Source of the DNA: Tragulus kanchil | Lineage: Eukaryota; Chordata; Mammalia; Artiodactyla; Tragulidae | Direction: 5' to 3' | DNA: 64,000 nucleotides | Assembly: GCA_022376925.1 (NCBI GenBank) | Contig: JAIOJX010000001.1 | Coordinates: forward strand, 41,016,324-41,080,323 | Shown: in pieces, positions 36,305-46,645 of the stretch | Position numbering within the stretch: the stretch's first letter is position 1 | Layout: each line of letters opens with the position of its first letter | Position numbers and translations under genes: made by a program | Notes under the pieces: model-generated | What the model was told of the DNA's origin: nothing | Databases searched by the model: none | The model's input: only the letters and a program-made list of their open reading frames with translations

Positions 36305-38440
36305 CTGCTTTCTTTTTAGTGTTAACTGTACCAGATACTTCTTAAAATTACTTTGCCGCTTTTATTTGTTGTAACTTGCTACTGTTTTAATTACCATAGA
36401 CCAGAAATATGTGTGTTGTCCTGGGGTATTGTTTACCATTCAACTGTTCCTTAAAGACTAATAATACCTCTGCCAATTTTAAGAACTAACTTCCAGCCTT
36501 CAGTAACATTCTTTTTCCAATTTAAAAGCCTTTTCTTTCTATGTCTTCTCACCAATGATCAATCATGCGCTCGCTAAAAAGTCAGGTGGCTATCGTTCAT
36601 ATTTTGAACTGTCTTGAAGTGAGTCAATATGGTTTGGTAGAAAATAAGAGTAGACTGAAGACTACTGAATCACCAAAACTGCCTGTATGACGTTTATTTA
36701 CTTGTTTAGAAAGATAACAACTGAAATTAATCATTCTAATATGTATTGATACATATTTATATTTGAACCTAAAATTGGAAGAATACTTAAGAAAATGTTA
36801 AAATGGCATTGCCATTGTTGCATTATTAATCTTTAGGTGCAGATTAGGTTTTGTGTCATATATATCTAGATAGTGAACTATAAATTGTTTATATGGATTA
36901 GTGTGAAATGATGATTTAAATACATAGTATCTTTGGTTTTGAGAATATTCAAAATTTTTTTATAAATAAATGGCTTCCACAGTCATGTGTAGATCTTTTC
37001 CCAGGAGCATATCATCTTGTGAAGTCATTCAGAATAGTTTGTTTTCTATGATCAACAACTACCCCAAGATCATATCAAAATTGGACTTGCAAAGGTAAAT
37101 GCATTTTCAAGGCACAAATAAGTTCTCACCTGATAGATGCTCTCATCGCATCATTGTACTGTGCATTTAAACTTCTCCGAGTGTATTCAAGGGAGCCTGT
37201 GAAGTTGGAACACGTTGTGATTTCTCTATAAGAACTCCTCTGTCATGCTTCCTATCCAGAATACTGTAGCTCAAAAAATTTTTTAACCATATGGGTTTTA
37301 GGAGAAAGTGCCTGCACGTGGACTTCAGCCAGGTCAACCAGTGTCTCTTGCACTGCAAGGCGGGCTCTTTACTCACTGGACCACCAGGGAAGCCCCTGCT
37401 TTCTTTTTAGTGTTAACTGTACCAGATACTTCTTAAAATTACTTTGCCGCTTTTATTTGTTGTAACTTGCTACTGTTTTAATTACCATAGACCAGAAATA
37501 TGTGTGTTGTCCTGGGGTATTGTTTACCATTCAACTGTTCCTTAAAGACTAATAATACCTCTGCCAATTTTAAGAACTAACTTCCAGCCTTCAGTAACAT
37601 TCTTTTTCCAATTTAAAAGCCTTTTCTTTCTATGTCTTCTCACCAATGATCAATCATGCGCTCGCTAAAAAGTCAGGTGGCTATCGTTCATATTTTGAAC
37701 TGTCTTGAAGTGAGTCAATATGGTTTGGTAGAAAATAAGAGTAGACTGAAGACTACTGAATCACCAAAACTGCCTGTATGACGTTTATTTACTTGTTTAG
37801 AAAGATAACAACTGAAATTAATCATTCTAATATGTATTGATACATATTTATATTTGAACCTAAAATTGGAAGAATACTTAAGAAAATGTTAAAATGGCAT
37901 TGCCATTGTTGCATTATTAATCTTTAGGTGCAGATTAGGTTTTGTGTCATATATATCTAGATAGTGAACTATAAATTGTTTATATGGATTAGTGTGAAAT
38001 GATGATTTAAATACATAGTATCTTTGGTTTTGAGAATATTCAAAATTTTTTTATAAATAAATGGCTTCCACAGTCATGTGTAGATCTTTTCCCAGGAGCA
38101 TATCATCTTGTGAAGTCATTCAGAATAGTTTGTTTTCTATGATCAACAACTACCCCAAGATCATATCAAAATTGGACTTGCAAAGGTAAATGCATTTTCA
38201 AGGCACAAATAAGTTCTCACCTGATAGATGCTCTCATCGCATCATTGTACTGTGCATTTAAACTTCTCCGAGTGTATTCAAGGGAGCCTGTGAAGTTGGA
38301 ACACGTTGTGATTTCTCTATAAGAACTCCTCTGTCATGCTTCCTATCCAGAATTTTTCTGCCATATACTGTAGCTAGCCTAAAACATTATGCTATTTTCT
38401 TGTCATAAGTGCCCCCATATGGGTTTTAGGGAGAAAGTGC
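36246..38440 (+). repeat. Tandem duplication 10 (unit about 1.1 kb)
   Basis: Copy A is about 36246-37320 and copy B about 37337-38440. Copy A's right edge (37262-37330) is an abridged form of 38350-38440, with several pieces missing (for example the stretch around 38354-38410). The interior of the unit is unclassified AT-rich DNA. Confidence 0.9.
37337..37396 (-). mobile_element. Partial CHR-2-related SINE head, duplicated copy
   Basis: It is the last 60 bases (tRNA-like head) of the antisense SINE at 36017-36304, carried by duplication 10. Confidence 0.82.
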
Positions 38441-39143
38441 TGCATGCAGAATATTCAGAACATTCCATTCGCATTTTAGAATCACAGTTAGGTAGATATT
38501 TATCTGGAGAAATGAATTTGTTCTGTATATACATAAGCCAATTTAGATATAACGTGTTCATTCTTGAGGATACTGTCTGCTGTTTTCTTTAAAACATTCT
38601 GCTTGTCAGCTCTTCAGTAGTTTTCAAATAGTTTTCATATAGCAGCAGAATAACGACACCTTTCTTCCCACTTTCTGTGACATGTATGACAGAACAAGTT
38701 ATTTTCTTAATAAATATAGTGTGATCCATGTGTCTAAATCTTTACTACTCATGCCACATGTAAAATAAGCTACCTTGTATCATTTGTCTTTCGAATCACA
38801 AGTTGGGATCACTGGTTGAATTAATTTCCTTTCAGATATCATTAATCTACACAAAAAAGAGTCAAGTGTAGACAGCTTATAAACTTTATAGCAGTATGAC
38901 TGTATTTGTTTATTCACTCACAAAGCTCTATAGGGACACTTGTGTGGACTGTTACTTCAAATAGAGAGTAAAGAATAGATCCAAATTCACACATCACCAG
39001 AAGCTTTTGAGGAACATCGTCAGAGGAGATCATTACTTATCTCTAACAAAGAGCCACTGAACTGAGTACCTTTTGTTTACAAGAACATGTTTGCAAGAGC
39101 AGGAGACTATACATGATTATCCACATATAAGTACACAGCTAAG
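38441..39143. other. Unclassified AT-rich DNA
   Basis: No recognised repeat or gene. Confidence 0.4.
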
Positions 39144-39405
39144 ATCTGCATTGCAGGAGACATGGGTTTGATCCCTGATCCAGGAAGATCCCACATGCCA
39201 AGGAGCAACTAAGCCCATGAACTACAACTATCCAACCTGCGCTCTAGAGCCCAAATGCCGCAACTACTGAAGCCCATGCACACCTAGAGCCTGTGCTCTG
39301 CAGCAAGAGAAGCTGCCGCAATGAGAAGCCCGTGCACTGCGACTAGAGAAAAGTCCACACAGCAGTGAAGACCAAGCACAGCCAAAATAAATACATAAAT
39401 AAAAC
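39144..39405 (+). mobile_element. CHR-2 / SINE2-type element, canonical form, 5'-truncated
   Basis: It has CAGGAGACATGGGTTTGATC, then GAGCAACTAAGCCCATGAAC, CAGCAAGAGAAGCTGCCGCA and AAGCACAGCCAAAATAAATA. This is the ordinary ruminant CHR-2 body, useful for comparison with the variant subfamily elsewhere in the window. Confidence 0.82.
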
Positions 39406-39880
39406 ACCTAATTGTACCTAATTCACTTGACATGAATAAAACTACATATTATTCCCCATGACTACTGCTTTCTCTGGTCTGCATATGTCTGTTATCAATT
39501 GTTTTTGGACAACGTCCTTTTATTCAGTCATTTCCCTTGTGTTTTCAAAGTGTTAACTGTTTTCTTCTTCAACTAACACACTGTTCAGGGTTAGTGAACC
39601 AAATAGGCACCCTCTGACATGATAGTTCAGTGTTCTATTACTTTGAGAAATTCTAGTGACTAATTAATTACCTTTAAATTTCCTCAATAATATATGCTAG
39701 GGTCTGTTTTACAACTTACAGAGAGGTTTTTGACCTGAAGAAAATGCTGTTATTTGGTGTATTGAGGGCATAGATCTTATTAATGTCAGACAATTTTTTA
39801 TGAAGTCCAGACTAATGAGAAAAGCTTTTATCTTCGCAGTAACTTTCAACTTGTTTCATTAATGAATTTTAACACAAACT
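39406..39880. other. Unclassified AT-rich DNA
   Basis: Nothing recognised. Confidence 0.4.
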
Positions 39881-39884
39881 AATT

Positions 39885-40670
39885 ATGCCTACCAACAAGT
39901 GGGCACTAGGAAGCATCACTATGAACAAAGTCAGTAGACATGATGGAATTCCAGCAAAGCTATTTAAATTCCTAAAAGATGATGCTGTTAAAGTGTTGAA
40001 CTCAATATGCCAGCAAATTCTGAAAATCCAGCAGTGGCCACAGGACTGGAAAAAGTCAGTTTTCATTTCAGTCCCCAAAAAGGGCAATGCCAAAGAATGT
40101 TCAAACTACCACACCATGACAACTCATTTCACATGCCTCACTTGGAGGATTATTTGCATTACTCTGCTAGCATGTGAAATGAGTTGCAATGGTGTGGTAG
40201 TTTGAAGTCTTTGGCACAGCCCTTTTTTGGGCAAGAACTTCCAGATGTACAAACTGGATTTAGAAAAGGCACAGTAAGTAAATAGAGATCAAATTGCCAA
40301 GATTCATTGGGTCATAGACAGTGTAAGAGAATTCCAGAAAAACATCTACTTCTACTTCACTGACTATGCTAATGCCTTTGACTGCATGGATCACAACAAA
40401 CTGTGGAAAATTCTTTAAGTGATGGGAATATCAGACCACCTTACCAGCCTTCTGCAAAACCTGTATGCAGGTCAAGAAGCAAAAGAACTGGACATGCAAC
40501 AATTGGGAAAGGAGTACAACATGACAGTGTATTGTCACCCTGCTTATTTAATTTATATGCAGAGTACATCATGAGAAATCCCAGATTGGATGAAGCTTAG
40601 GCTGGGGTCAAAACTGCTGAGAAAAATATCAATAACCTGAGGTATGCAAGCAACATGACCCTTATCAAAC
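39885..40670 (+). mobile_element. BovB LINE fragment with internal fold-back
   Basis: It encodes RTE reverse transcriptase pieces: HDGIPAKLFKFLKDDAVKVL and WPQDWKKSVFISVPKKGNA (39885-40120), then the segments around 40240-40400 and 40440-40640. The catalytic region reads YASN (about 40641-40652) where YADD is expected. An inverted copy of part of the element replaces normal sequence at 40137-40231. Both 5' and 3' ends are missing. Confidence 0.88.
40073..40231. repeat. Long inverted repeat inside BovB
   Basis: The left arm is 40073-40136 and the right arm 40170-40231, about 90% complementary, with a 33-base spacer (40137-40169). The reverse complement of the spacer matches what should follow the left arm in BovB, as the antisense BovB at about 51219-51290 shows. 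Confidence 0.85.
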
Positions 40671-40677
40671 CTTGGTG

Positions 40678-40726
40678 TCCTGTACTGCAGGCTGATTCTT
40701 TACCATCTGAGCCACTAGGGAAGCCC
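40678..40726 (-). mobile_element. Bov-tA head fragment, antisense
   Basis: It reads TGCAGGCTGATTCTTTACCA then GCCACTAGGGAAGCCC, the complement of the Bov-tA tRNA-like head. It abuts a sense Bov-tA that starts about 30 bases further on. Confidence 0.75.
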
Positions 40727-40754
40727 ATTATGTATGATTATAATAATGAAAAAA

Positions 40755-40923
40755 ATCTGCCTGCAATGCAGGAGACCCTGGTTTGATCCCTAGGTCCAGA
40801 AGATCCCCTGGAGAAGGAAACGGCAACCCACTCCAGTATTCATTCCATGGACAGAAGAGCCTTGAAAGCTACAGTCCACAGGGTAGCACAGAGTCAGACA
40901 GGACTGAAGCAACTTAGCATGCA
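40755..40923 (+). mobile_element. Bov-tA SINE, 5'-truncated
   Basis: It has ATCTGCCTGCAATGCAGGAG, GGTTTGATCCCTAGG and ACGGCAACCCACTCCAGTAT, ending near CTGAAGCAACTTAGCATGCA. Confidence 0.87.
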
Positions 40924-41120
40924 TAACAACAAAAGCAATGAAAAAGAAGTCAAAGAAACAGTTTCCAACATGGAATCAGAAATGGATTTTCTGCAACAAT
41001 CTGAATTTTGTGGTTTACAATTCTTTATAGAAACAATGTCTATACTCATTTCTTAGTAGAGAATTTTACTGAATACTTATATAAATAGATTTTATATAGT
41101 GATTTAAAGTGGACTTAGGG

Positions 41121-41419
41121 GCTTCCCCTGGTGGTCCAGTGGGTAATAACATCGCCTTGCAGTGCAATGGGCGCCGGTTCAAGCCCTGGCCTGGGAAGAT
41201 CCCACGTGCCGCGGAGCAGCTGGACTGATGTGTCCAATTACTGAGACGGAGCTTCTGGAGCACATGAGCCCAGAGCCAGCACTCTGCGACGACAGAGGCC
41301 ACCGCGATGGGAGGCCCACAGGAGTCAAAGAACAAAGACAGATGAAAATAGAGAAATGAAAGACCAATAGAAGTGGCCCGCCCGTCCCCCTCCCTCCCCA
41401 CCCCACCTCCCAAAAAAGA

Positions 41420-41450
<31 letters not shown>

Positions 41451-41480
41451 GAAATTCCCTAAAAAAAAAAATTAAAAAAT
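41121..41480 (+). mobile_element. CHR-2-related SINE (copy 4)
   Basis: The A box is TGGTCCAGTGG and the B box GGTTCAAGCCC. The body has GATGTGTCCAATTACTGAGA and AAGAACAAAGACAGATGAAA, and the AAAT tail is about 41416-41450. A 15-bp target-site duplication with one mismatch flanks it (41106-41120 and 41481-41495). Confidence 0.9.
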
Positions 41481-41589
41481 AAAGTAGACTTAGGGAAGAG
41501 TTGTCAAAATACTGTGTAAATTATTTAATTTATTCTGATTCCTCTGAAAACAGAGCAATTAATTACAATTTTAGTGTGAGGGAAAAAGG

Positions 41590-41740
41590 TAGAGACAATA
41601 TAGTCTAAAACTCTCATTTTATGAGAAGGCTACAGTCAGGATAAAACTTGTCCAAGGTCAAATATTAAGTGGGGATTAGGACTTGAGTGTGGGTTTGGTT
41701 ACTCTTAATATTTTTCTCCTACGCTGATATACTTCTTGGT
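41590..41740 (-). mobile_element. MIR SINE remnant, antisense
   Basis: It has CTCATTTTATGAGAAGGCTA, then CTTGTCCAAGGTCAAATATT and AAGTGGGGATTAGGACTTGA, the complement order of the MIR core. A sense MIR-like tail follows at about 41753-41820. Confidence 0.65.
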
Positions 41741-41827
41741 ATAATTCTAGAACTCAATTCCTTTATCTGCAGAATAATAACCATAACCATACCTATCTTA
41801 TGAGGCTATTTTGAAGATTAAAATAAT

Positions 41828-42000
41828 GAAAAATCTGCCTGCAATGCAGGAGACCCTGGTTTGATCCCTAGGTCCAGAAGATCCCTGGAGAAGGAAACGG
41901 CAACCCACTCCAGTATTCATTCCATGGACAGAAGAGCCTTGAAAGCTACAGTCCACAGGGTAGCACAGAGTCAGACAGGACTGAAGCAACTTAGCATGCA
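41828..42000 (+). mobile_element. Bov-tA SINE, duplicated copy
   Basis: It is the same Bov-tA as 40755-40923, in copy B of duplication 11, with one base lost in GATCCCCTGG. Confidence 0.85.
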
Positions 42001-42197
42001 TAACAACAAAAGCAATGAAAAAGAAGTCAAAGAAACAGTTTCCAACATGGAATCAGAAATGGATTTTCTGCAACAATCTGAATTTTGTGGTTTACAATTC
42101 TTTATAGAAACAATGTCTATACTCATTTCTTAGTAGAGAATTTTACTGAATACTTATATAAATAGATTTTATATAGTGATTTAAAGTGGACTTAGGG

Positions 42198-42490
42198 GCT
42201 TCCCCTGGTGGTCCAGTGGGTAATAACATCGCCTTGCAGTGCAATGGGCGCCGGTTCAAGCCCTGGCCTGGGAAGATCCCACGTGCCGCGGAGCAGCTGG
42301 ACTGATGTGTCCAATTACTGAGACGGAGCTTCTGGAGCACATGAGCCCAGAGCCAGCACTCTGCGACGACAGAGGCCACCGCGATGGGAGGCCCACAGGA
42401 GTCAAAGAACAAAGACAGATGAAAATAGAGAAATGAAAGACCAATAGAAGTGGCCCGCCCGTCCCCCTCCCTCCCCACCTCCCAAAAAGA

Positions 42491-42521
<31 letters not shown>

Positions 42522-42551
42522 GAAATTCCCTAAAAAAAAAAATTAAAAAAT
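42198..42551 (+). mobile_element. CHR-2-related SINE, duplicated copy of 41121-41480
   Basis: Body and target-site duplications (42183-42197 and 42552-42566) are the same as in the first copy. It is a few bases shorter at the C-rich stretch and A run. Confidence 0.87.
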
Positions 42552-42666
42552 AAAGTAGACTTAGGGAAGAGTTGTCAAAATACTGTGTAAATTATTTAAT
42601 TTATTCTGATTCCTCTGAAAACAGAGCAATTAATTACAATTTTAGTGTGAGGGAAAAAGGTAGAGA

Positions 42667-42950
42667 CAATATAGTCTAAAACTCTCATTTTATGAGAAGG
42701 CTACAGTCAGGATAAAACTTGTCCAAGGTCAAATATTAAGTGGGGATTAGGACTTGAGTGTGGGTTTGGTTACTCTTAATATTTTTCTCCTACGCTGATA
42801 TACTTCTTGGTATAATTCTAGAACTCAATTCCTTTATCTGCAGAATAATAACCATAACCATACCTATCTTATGAGGCTATTTTGAAGATTAAATATAATC
42901 ACAAAAGTAATGTACTCAGCATAATCCCTGCGATATAATAATGGAAAAAC
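42667..42950. mobile_element. MIR-type remnants (duplicated antisense MIR, then sense MIR tail)
   Basis: The antisense MIR of 41590 is repeated at about 42667-42817. A sense MIR-like 3' part follows (TTCCTTTATCTGCAGAATAA to GTACTCAGCATAATCCCTG, about 42828-42945). Confidence 0.55.
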
Positions 42951-43925
42951 ATAGCATTACCAGGTTTCAGCAAGGCCATAGAGTAAATTGTGTATATAAT
43001 CACATTGCTCAAAATTGTGTTTTAGTTAAGCCGTAGATTCCTAGAACTTTGGTTCTCAGCCAAGTGAAATGCAGTGCTGAAGGCCGGTAAGATCCCTCAA
43101 ATCCAAGGCATACTTCCAAATTTACCATAGGCAAAAACTTTTCTTCTCCTTTGCTCTTGTAATCAAGTATCACCAATGGCATAGGGAAGAATTTTATTCA
43201 TTTATCCCATTCAGAGAGAGGGAAATCCCAGGGTGTGTGATCAGCTCATGCACAGTTCTCTGACTGGTTGATGGTGAGGTCATAGGGATTAACATTATCC
43301 AATTCTTAAGTGTCCCTAGGCCTGGGGGCTATGTGCTCAGCACCATCAAGTAGTTTATTTCTTCCATGTGATGGTGATTAGTACTTTAGAGAGAAGCTAT
43401 AGCAGAGGACATGGAAGGCCCCATATGGTCCTGCTAAGTTATGTATCATCAGCTTCTTACCCTAAAACAACACATGATTCCTTCAGGATAAATATTTTTT
43501 GATTCCAATCAGGATCAATCACCTTTACTGTCAGGCAATTTTTAACAACCTGATGGTTTTTTGTCTTTATTAGCCTCTGACTGACTCTTTCTCTTACCGA
43601 GAACTAACTTTACCTGAACTGTGTCGCCTGAATGTGGTTCTTAAGAACTCATATATACTCTTTTACTGTTAAAAAATTATCCCATTAAGAAAGATTAAAA
43701 GCAAGAACAGAATGACAGAGGCTGTGATAAACAGTGGTGGATTTACCTCTGGATCATAGGGGCAGAAACGAGAGGAAAAGGAGATTCAGCCAATAAGATC
43801 TTAGTATAATTTTACAGAGTCAAGTTCATATATTTGGCATGTTAAGTTTGGTGTTCTGGCATGCTTCTTTCCAGATTCCATTCCTTTTTATAGGAATATT
43901 AATAATCATCTCTTAAGCATTTGAG
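42951..43925. other. Unclassified DNA
   Basis: No recognised repeat or coding frame. It is slightly less AT-rich than its neighbours around 43080-43440. Confidence 0.4.
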
Positions 43926-44030
43926 TCTCAAGGACTTGACTTTTTGTCTTTTAATCACCAGCACCTAGTACAGTGCTCACACACAGTAGGGACTTCAAAT
44001 GGAAGAACTCTGAATGAATATATGAAAAAT
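43926..44030 (+). mobile_element. L2 LINE 3' end remnant
   Basis: It has TCACCAGCACCTAGTACAGT then GCTCACACACAGTAGGGACT and GAATGAATATATG, the ordinary L2 3' end order. Confidence 0.65.
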
Positions 44031-44033
44031 ACC

Positions 44034-44230
44034 GGGCTTCCCTGGTGGCTCAGACAGTAAACAATCTGCCTTCAATCCATCCCTGGATTGGGAAGATCCC
44101 CTGGAGAAAGGAATGGTTACACACTCCAATATTCTTGCCTGGAGAATTCCATGGACAGGGGAGCCTGGTAGGCTACAGTCTATGGGGTCACAAACAGTCA
44201 GACGTGACTTGACAACTAAAACTTTCACTT
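44034..44230 (+). mobile_element. Bov-tA SINE
   Basis: It has GGGCTTCCCTGGTGGCTCAG, a shortened tRNA-like head lacking much of the B-box region (CAATCCATCCCTGGATTGGG), then GATCCCCTGGAGAAAGGAAT and a 3' end near GTGACTTGACAACTAAAAC. Confidence 0.87.
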
Positions 44231-44439
44231 TCAAACAAATAATACTAACACCACTATTACTAGTAAAAAAATAATATTGGCTATGCCAAATCATGTCATA
44301 TTCATAAATCAACCATTACCACCTTATAGGCTATAATAATAGGATACTTTTTATATCAGTAAGCCATATACAACAAGTTAGTCTCTTTTCCTTATTTAGT
44401 GAGCTCTTAGTGCTTGCTAGATACCATGCTACATACATT

Positions 44440-44580
44440 ACATATATTCTCTTTAATCATCATAAATTCTTATATAATCTTGCACACAAGAAAACAATAC
44501 TCAGATTAGTTAAGGGTCGCAGGGCTAGCAAGTGGCCATCACACTTGAATTCAGGATTGTCTTATATCAATGCTCAAGTC
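44440..44580 (-). mobile_element. MIR SINE remnant, antisense
   Basis: It has AGATTAGTTAAGGGTCGCAG, GGCTAGCAAGTGGCCATCAC and GAATTCAGGATTGTCT, which follow the complement of the MIR core. Confidence 0.6.
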
Positions 44581-44644
44581 ACTTAATATTAATATTTGCC
44601 TCTTTTCAGTCTTTTTCCTTTATGTCCATTCCTCCTTCCTCCCA

Positions 44645-44885
44645 ACATATAATAAGCACATAGTACATGTCAGGCTCTGTTTAAGCAATCTCTATATTCT
44701 GCACTGTCCACTCCCTTTATAGTTGCACTGTACTTTAGAGTTCTGTGCTTTATACACATGACCTCATTTGATCCAAGATTCTACTCCATTTTTAAAAAGG
44801 AAACAACCAATGCTCAGAGGAGTTACTAAACTCAAGATTATACAGGTCTTAAGTGAGGTGCTAGGACATAAAACATGATTGGACT
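44645..44885 (-). mobile_element. MIR/MIR3-like remnant, antisense
   Basis: It has TGACCTCATTTGATCC, then a degraded CCATTTTTAAAAAGGAAACA and CTCAGAGGAGTTACTAAACT and AGTGAGGTGCTAGGAC. This is the same complement order as the preceding MIR but a separate copy. Confidence 0.55.
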
Positions 44886-44929
44886 TTTTTCCCAGTGTAT
44901 TACATGATTGTAAAACCATGGGAAGAGCC

Positions 44930-45135
44930 AACGTTTTGAGTTCAGACAAACCTGGGCTTTAATCTGCACTCCTGTCCTTAATAGCTGTGAGATACTGAGA
45001 AAGTTCCTTAACCTCTCTCAGTTCCCTCATAATAGCGGTTGCAGTTGGAATTACAGTAACAGTCACTTCAGAGTACTGATAAGCATATTTTAAAAATCCA
45101 CATAAAGTGCACAGGCATTAAATAAATCCTTCCTT
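44930..45135 (+). mobile_element. MIR SINE remnant
   Basis: It has GAGTTCAGACAAACCTGGGC, TAGCTGTGAGATACTGAGAA, CCTTAACCTCTCTCAGTTCC and AAAGTGCACAGGCATTAAAT, the complete MIR order in sense. Confidence 0.82.
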
Positions 45136-46090
45136 GTTACTATCATCACTGTTTAAAGACTGAATATAGTGTAGGGAAAATAAAAATAAATTTAATTTAA
45201 AAAAGAGATTTCTTAAGCACATGGAAAACTTTGAAAGTACTTGGGTAACTGAATCTCTTCATTCAGCATAAAATATAAAATTCAAACAAAATATGAAACA
45301 TTTCTTATTGATTCCATGTATTAAAGTATGGAAGTTTTAAGATTTGTTAGCTACATAAATAACAAAGTTGTGCATTTTGTAAACTGACTATTCTTACTCT
45401 ATAACAAATTTTTGTGTTCATATGAGTTTACAGAGGTTTACTTTCAGCTGAGTGTTTAACTTTTCCAGGCCTTTACTGTTGGTTTGGGCCAATTTGGGGA
45501 TAGATAGTGAATGAAGCCAAGTGTCATGTTTTTAAAAAGTAGCAACAAAGATAACAGAAATACAGACCTCCATGCATTTTCTAATGAGCAGGTCCTTTGT
45601 GGATCAGGTATACCAACTGTCTTTGTCAGTACCTGCATTGAGATTTCATCATGGTCAATCATTTGCTTTCAGCCTTTGCATTTTCTAAAAAGTTTTCAGA
45701 TGCATCAACATATATGCAAAGGATTAATCTGAAACCTACACATACGAGTAGTTAACCAACATAGGCTTCAATTTCTTCAAACTATGTTATAAACAGGAAA
45801 AACTCGTAAACCATAAAGTATACAGCATGAAAATAAAGAAGCTTTCACTGACTGGAAATGACAATCAGAAGAGCAAGGATAATTTAATGTATTTTACATA
45901 GAACTAAAATTATTCAATTTAATGTACTGTTTTGTTTCTGACGTTATGTCTTTCTTATTCTTTAGATGTCAGAGTAGTATTTCTTCATGTGAAATGATGG
46001 TGATACTCAATATGCTTCTTTCATGTTCTTATCTGGTCAAAAAAATCTGACAAACTAATGTAGGTCTTATTTTTTGTTTAAAAAATAACT
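45136..46090. other. Unclassified AT-rich DNA
   Basis: Two opposed small frames (45456-45662 and 45511-45732) overlap but show no recognised domains. Confidence 0.4.
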
Positions 46091-46280
46091 TCAGAATAAG
46101 GAGGCCAGAAATAGACTCCAATAAATATACTCAACTTATCTTTGACAAATGACTAAAAACAATAAAATGGAGTGAAGATAGTCTTTTCAACAAATGTTGC
46201 TGGACCAATGGAATATTCAGATGTAAAAAAATGAATCTAGACACAGACCTTAGACATTTCACAAAAAAATAACTGAAAAT

Positions 46281-46552
46281 TGGGCTTCCCTGGTGGTCCA
46301 GTGGGTAAAGAGTCTGCCTTGCAGTGCAGAGGGCACTGGTTCAATCCCTGGCCCTGGAGGATCCCATGTGTCATGGAGCAGCTGGACCGGTGGTGTGTCC
46401 AATTACAAGCCAGCGTTCTGGAGCAAATGTGCCCAGAGCCGGTGCTCTGCAACAAGAGAGGCCACTGGAATGGGAGGCCCACAAGGGCTGAAGAATAAAG
46501 ATGGACGAAAAATAAATAAATAAAAAATCAATAAATAGAGGCCCAAAATTAA
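46281..46552 (+). mobile_element. CHR-2-related SINE (copy 5), nested in L1
   Basis: The A box is TGGTCCAGTGG and the B box GGTTCAATCCC. The body has GTGTCCAATTACAAGCC and AAGAATAAAGATGGACGAAA. A perfect 18-bp target-site duplication, AAAAAAATAACTGAAAAT, flanks it (46263-46280 and 46553-46570), and the L1 continues uninterrupted across it. Confidence 0.93.
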
Positions 46553-46645
46553 AAAAAAATAACTGAAAATGGATCACAGACCTAAATATAAAATGAAAAA
46601 CAAGAAAACTTCTATCAGATTAACATAGGAGAAAATCTAGTTGAC

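Larger units (their letters stand above)
40742..42892 (+). repeat. Tandem duplication 11 (unit about 1.08 kb)
   Basis: Copy A is about 40742-41821 and copy B about 41822-42892, an offset of 1077-1080. The unit contains a Bov-tA, a CHR-2-related SINE and an antisense MIR. Differences are homopolymer changes and short losses (for example CCCACCCCACCTCCC against CCCACCTCCC). Confidence 0.92.
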
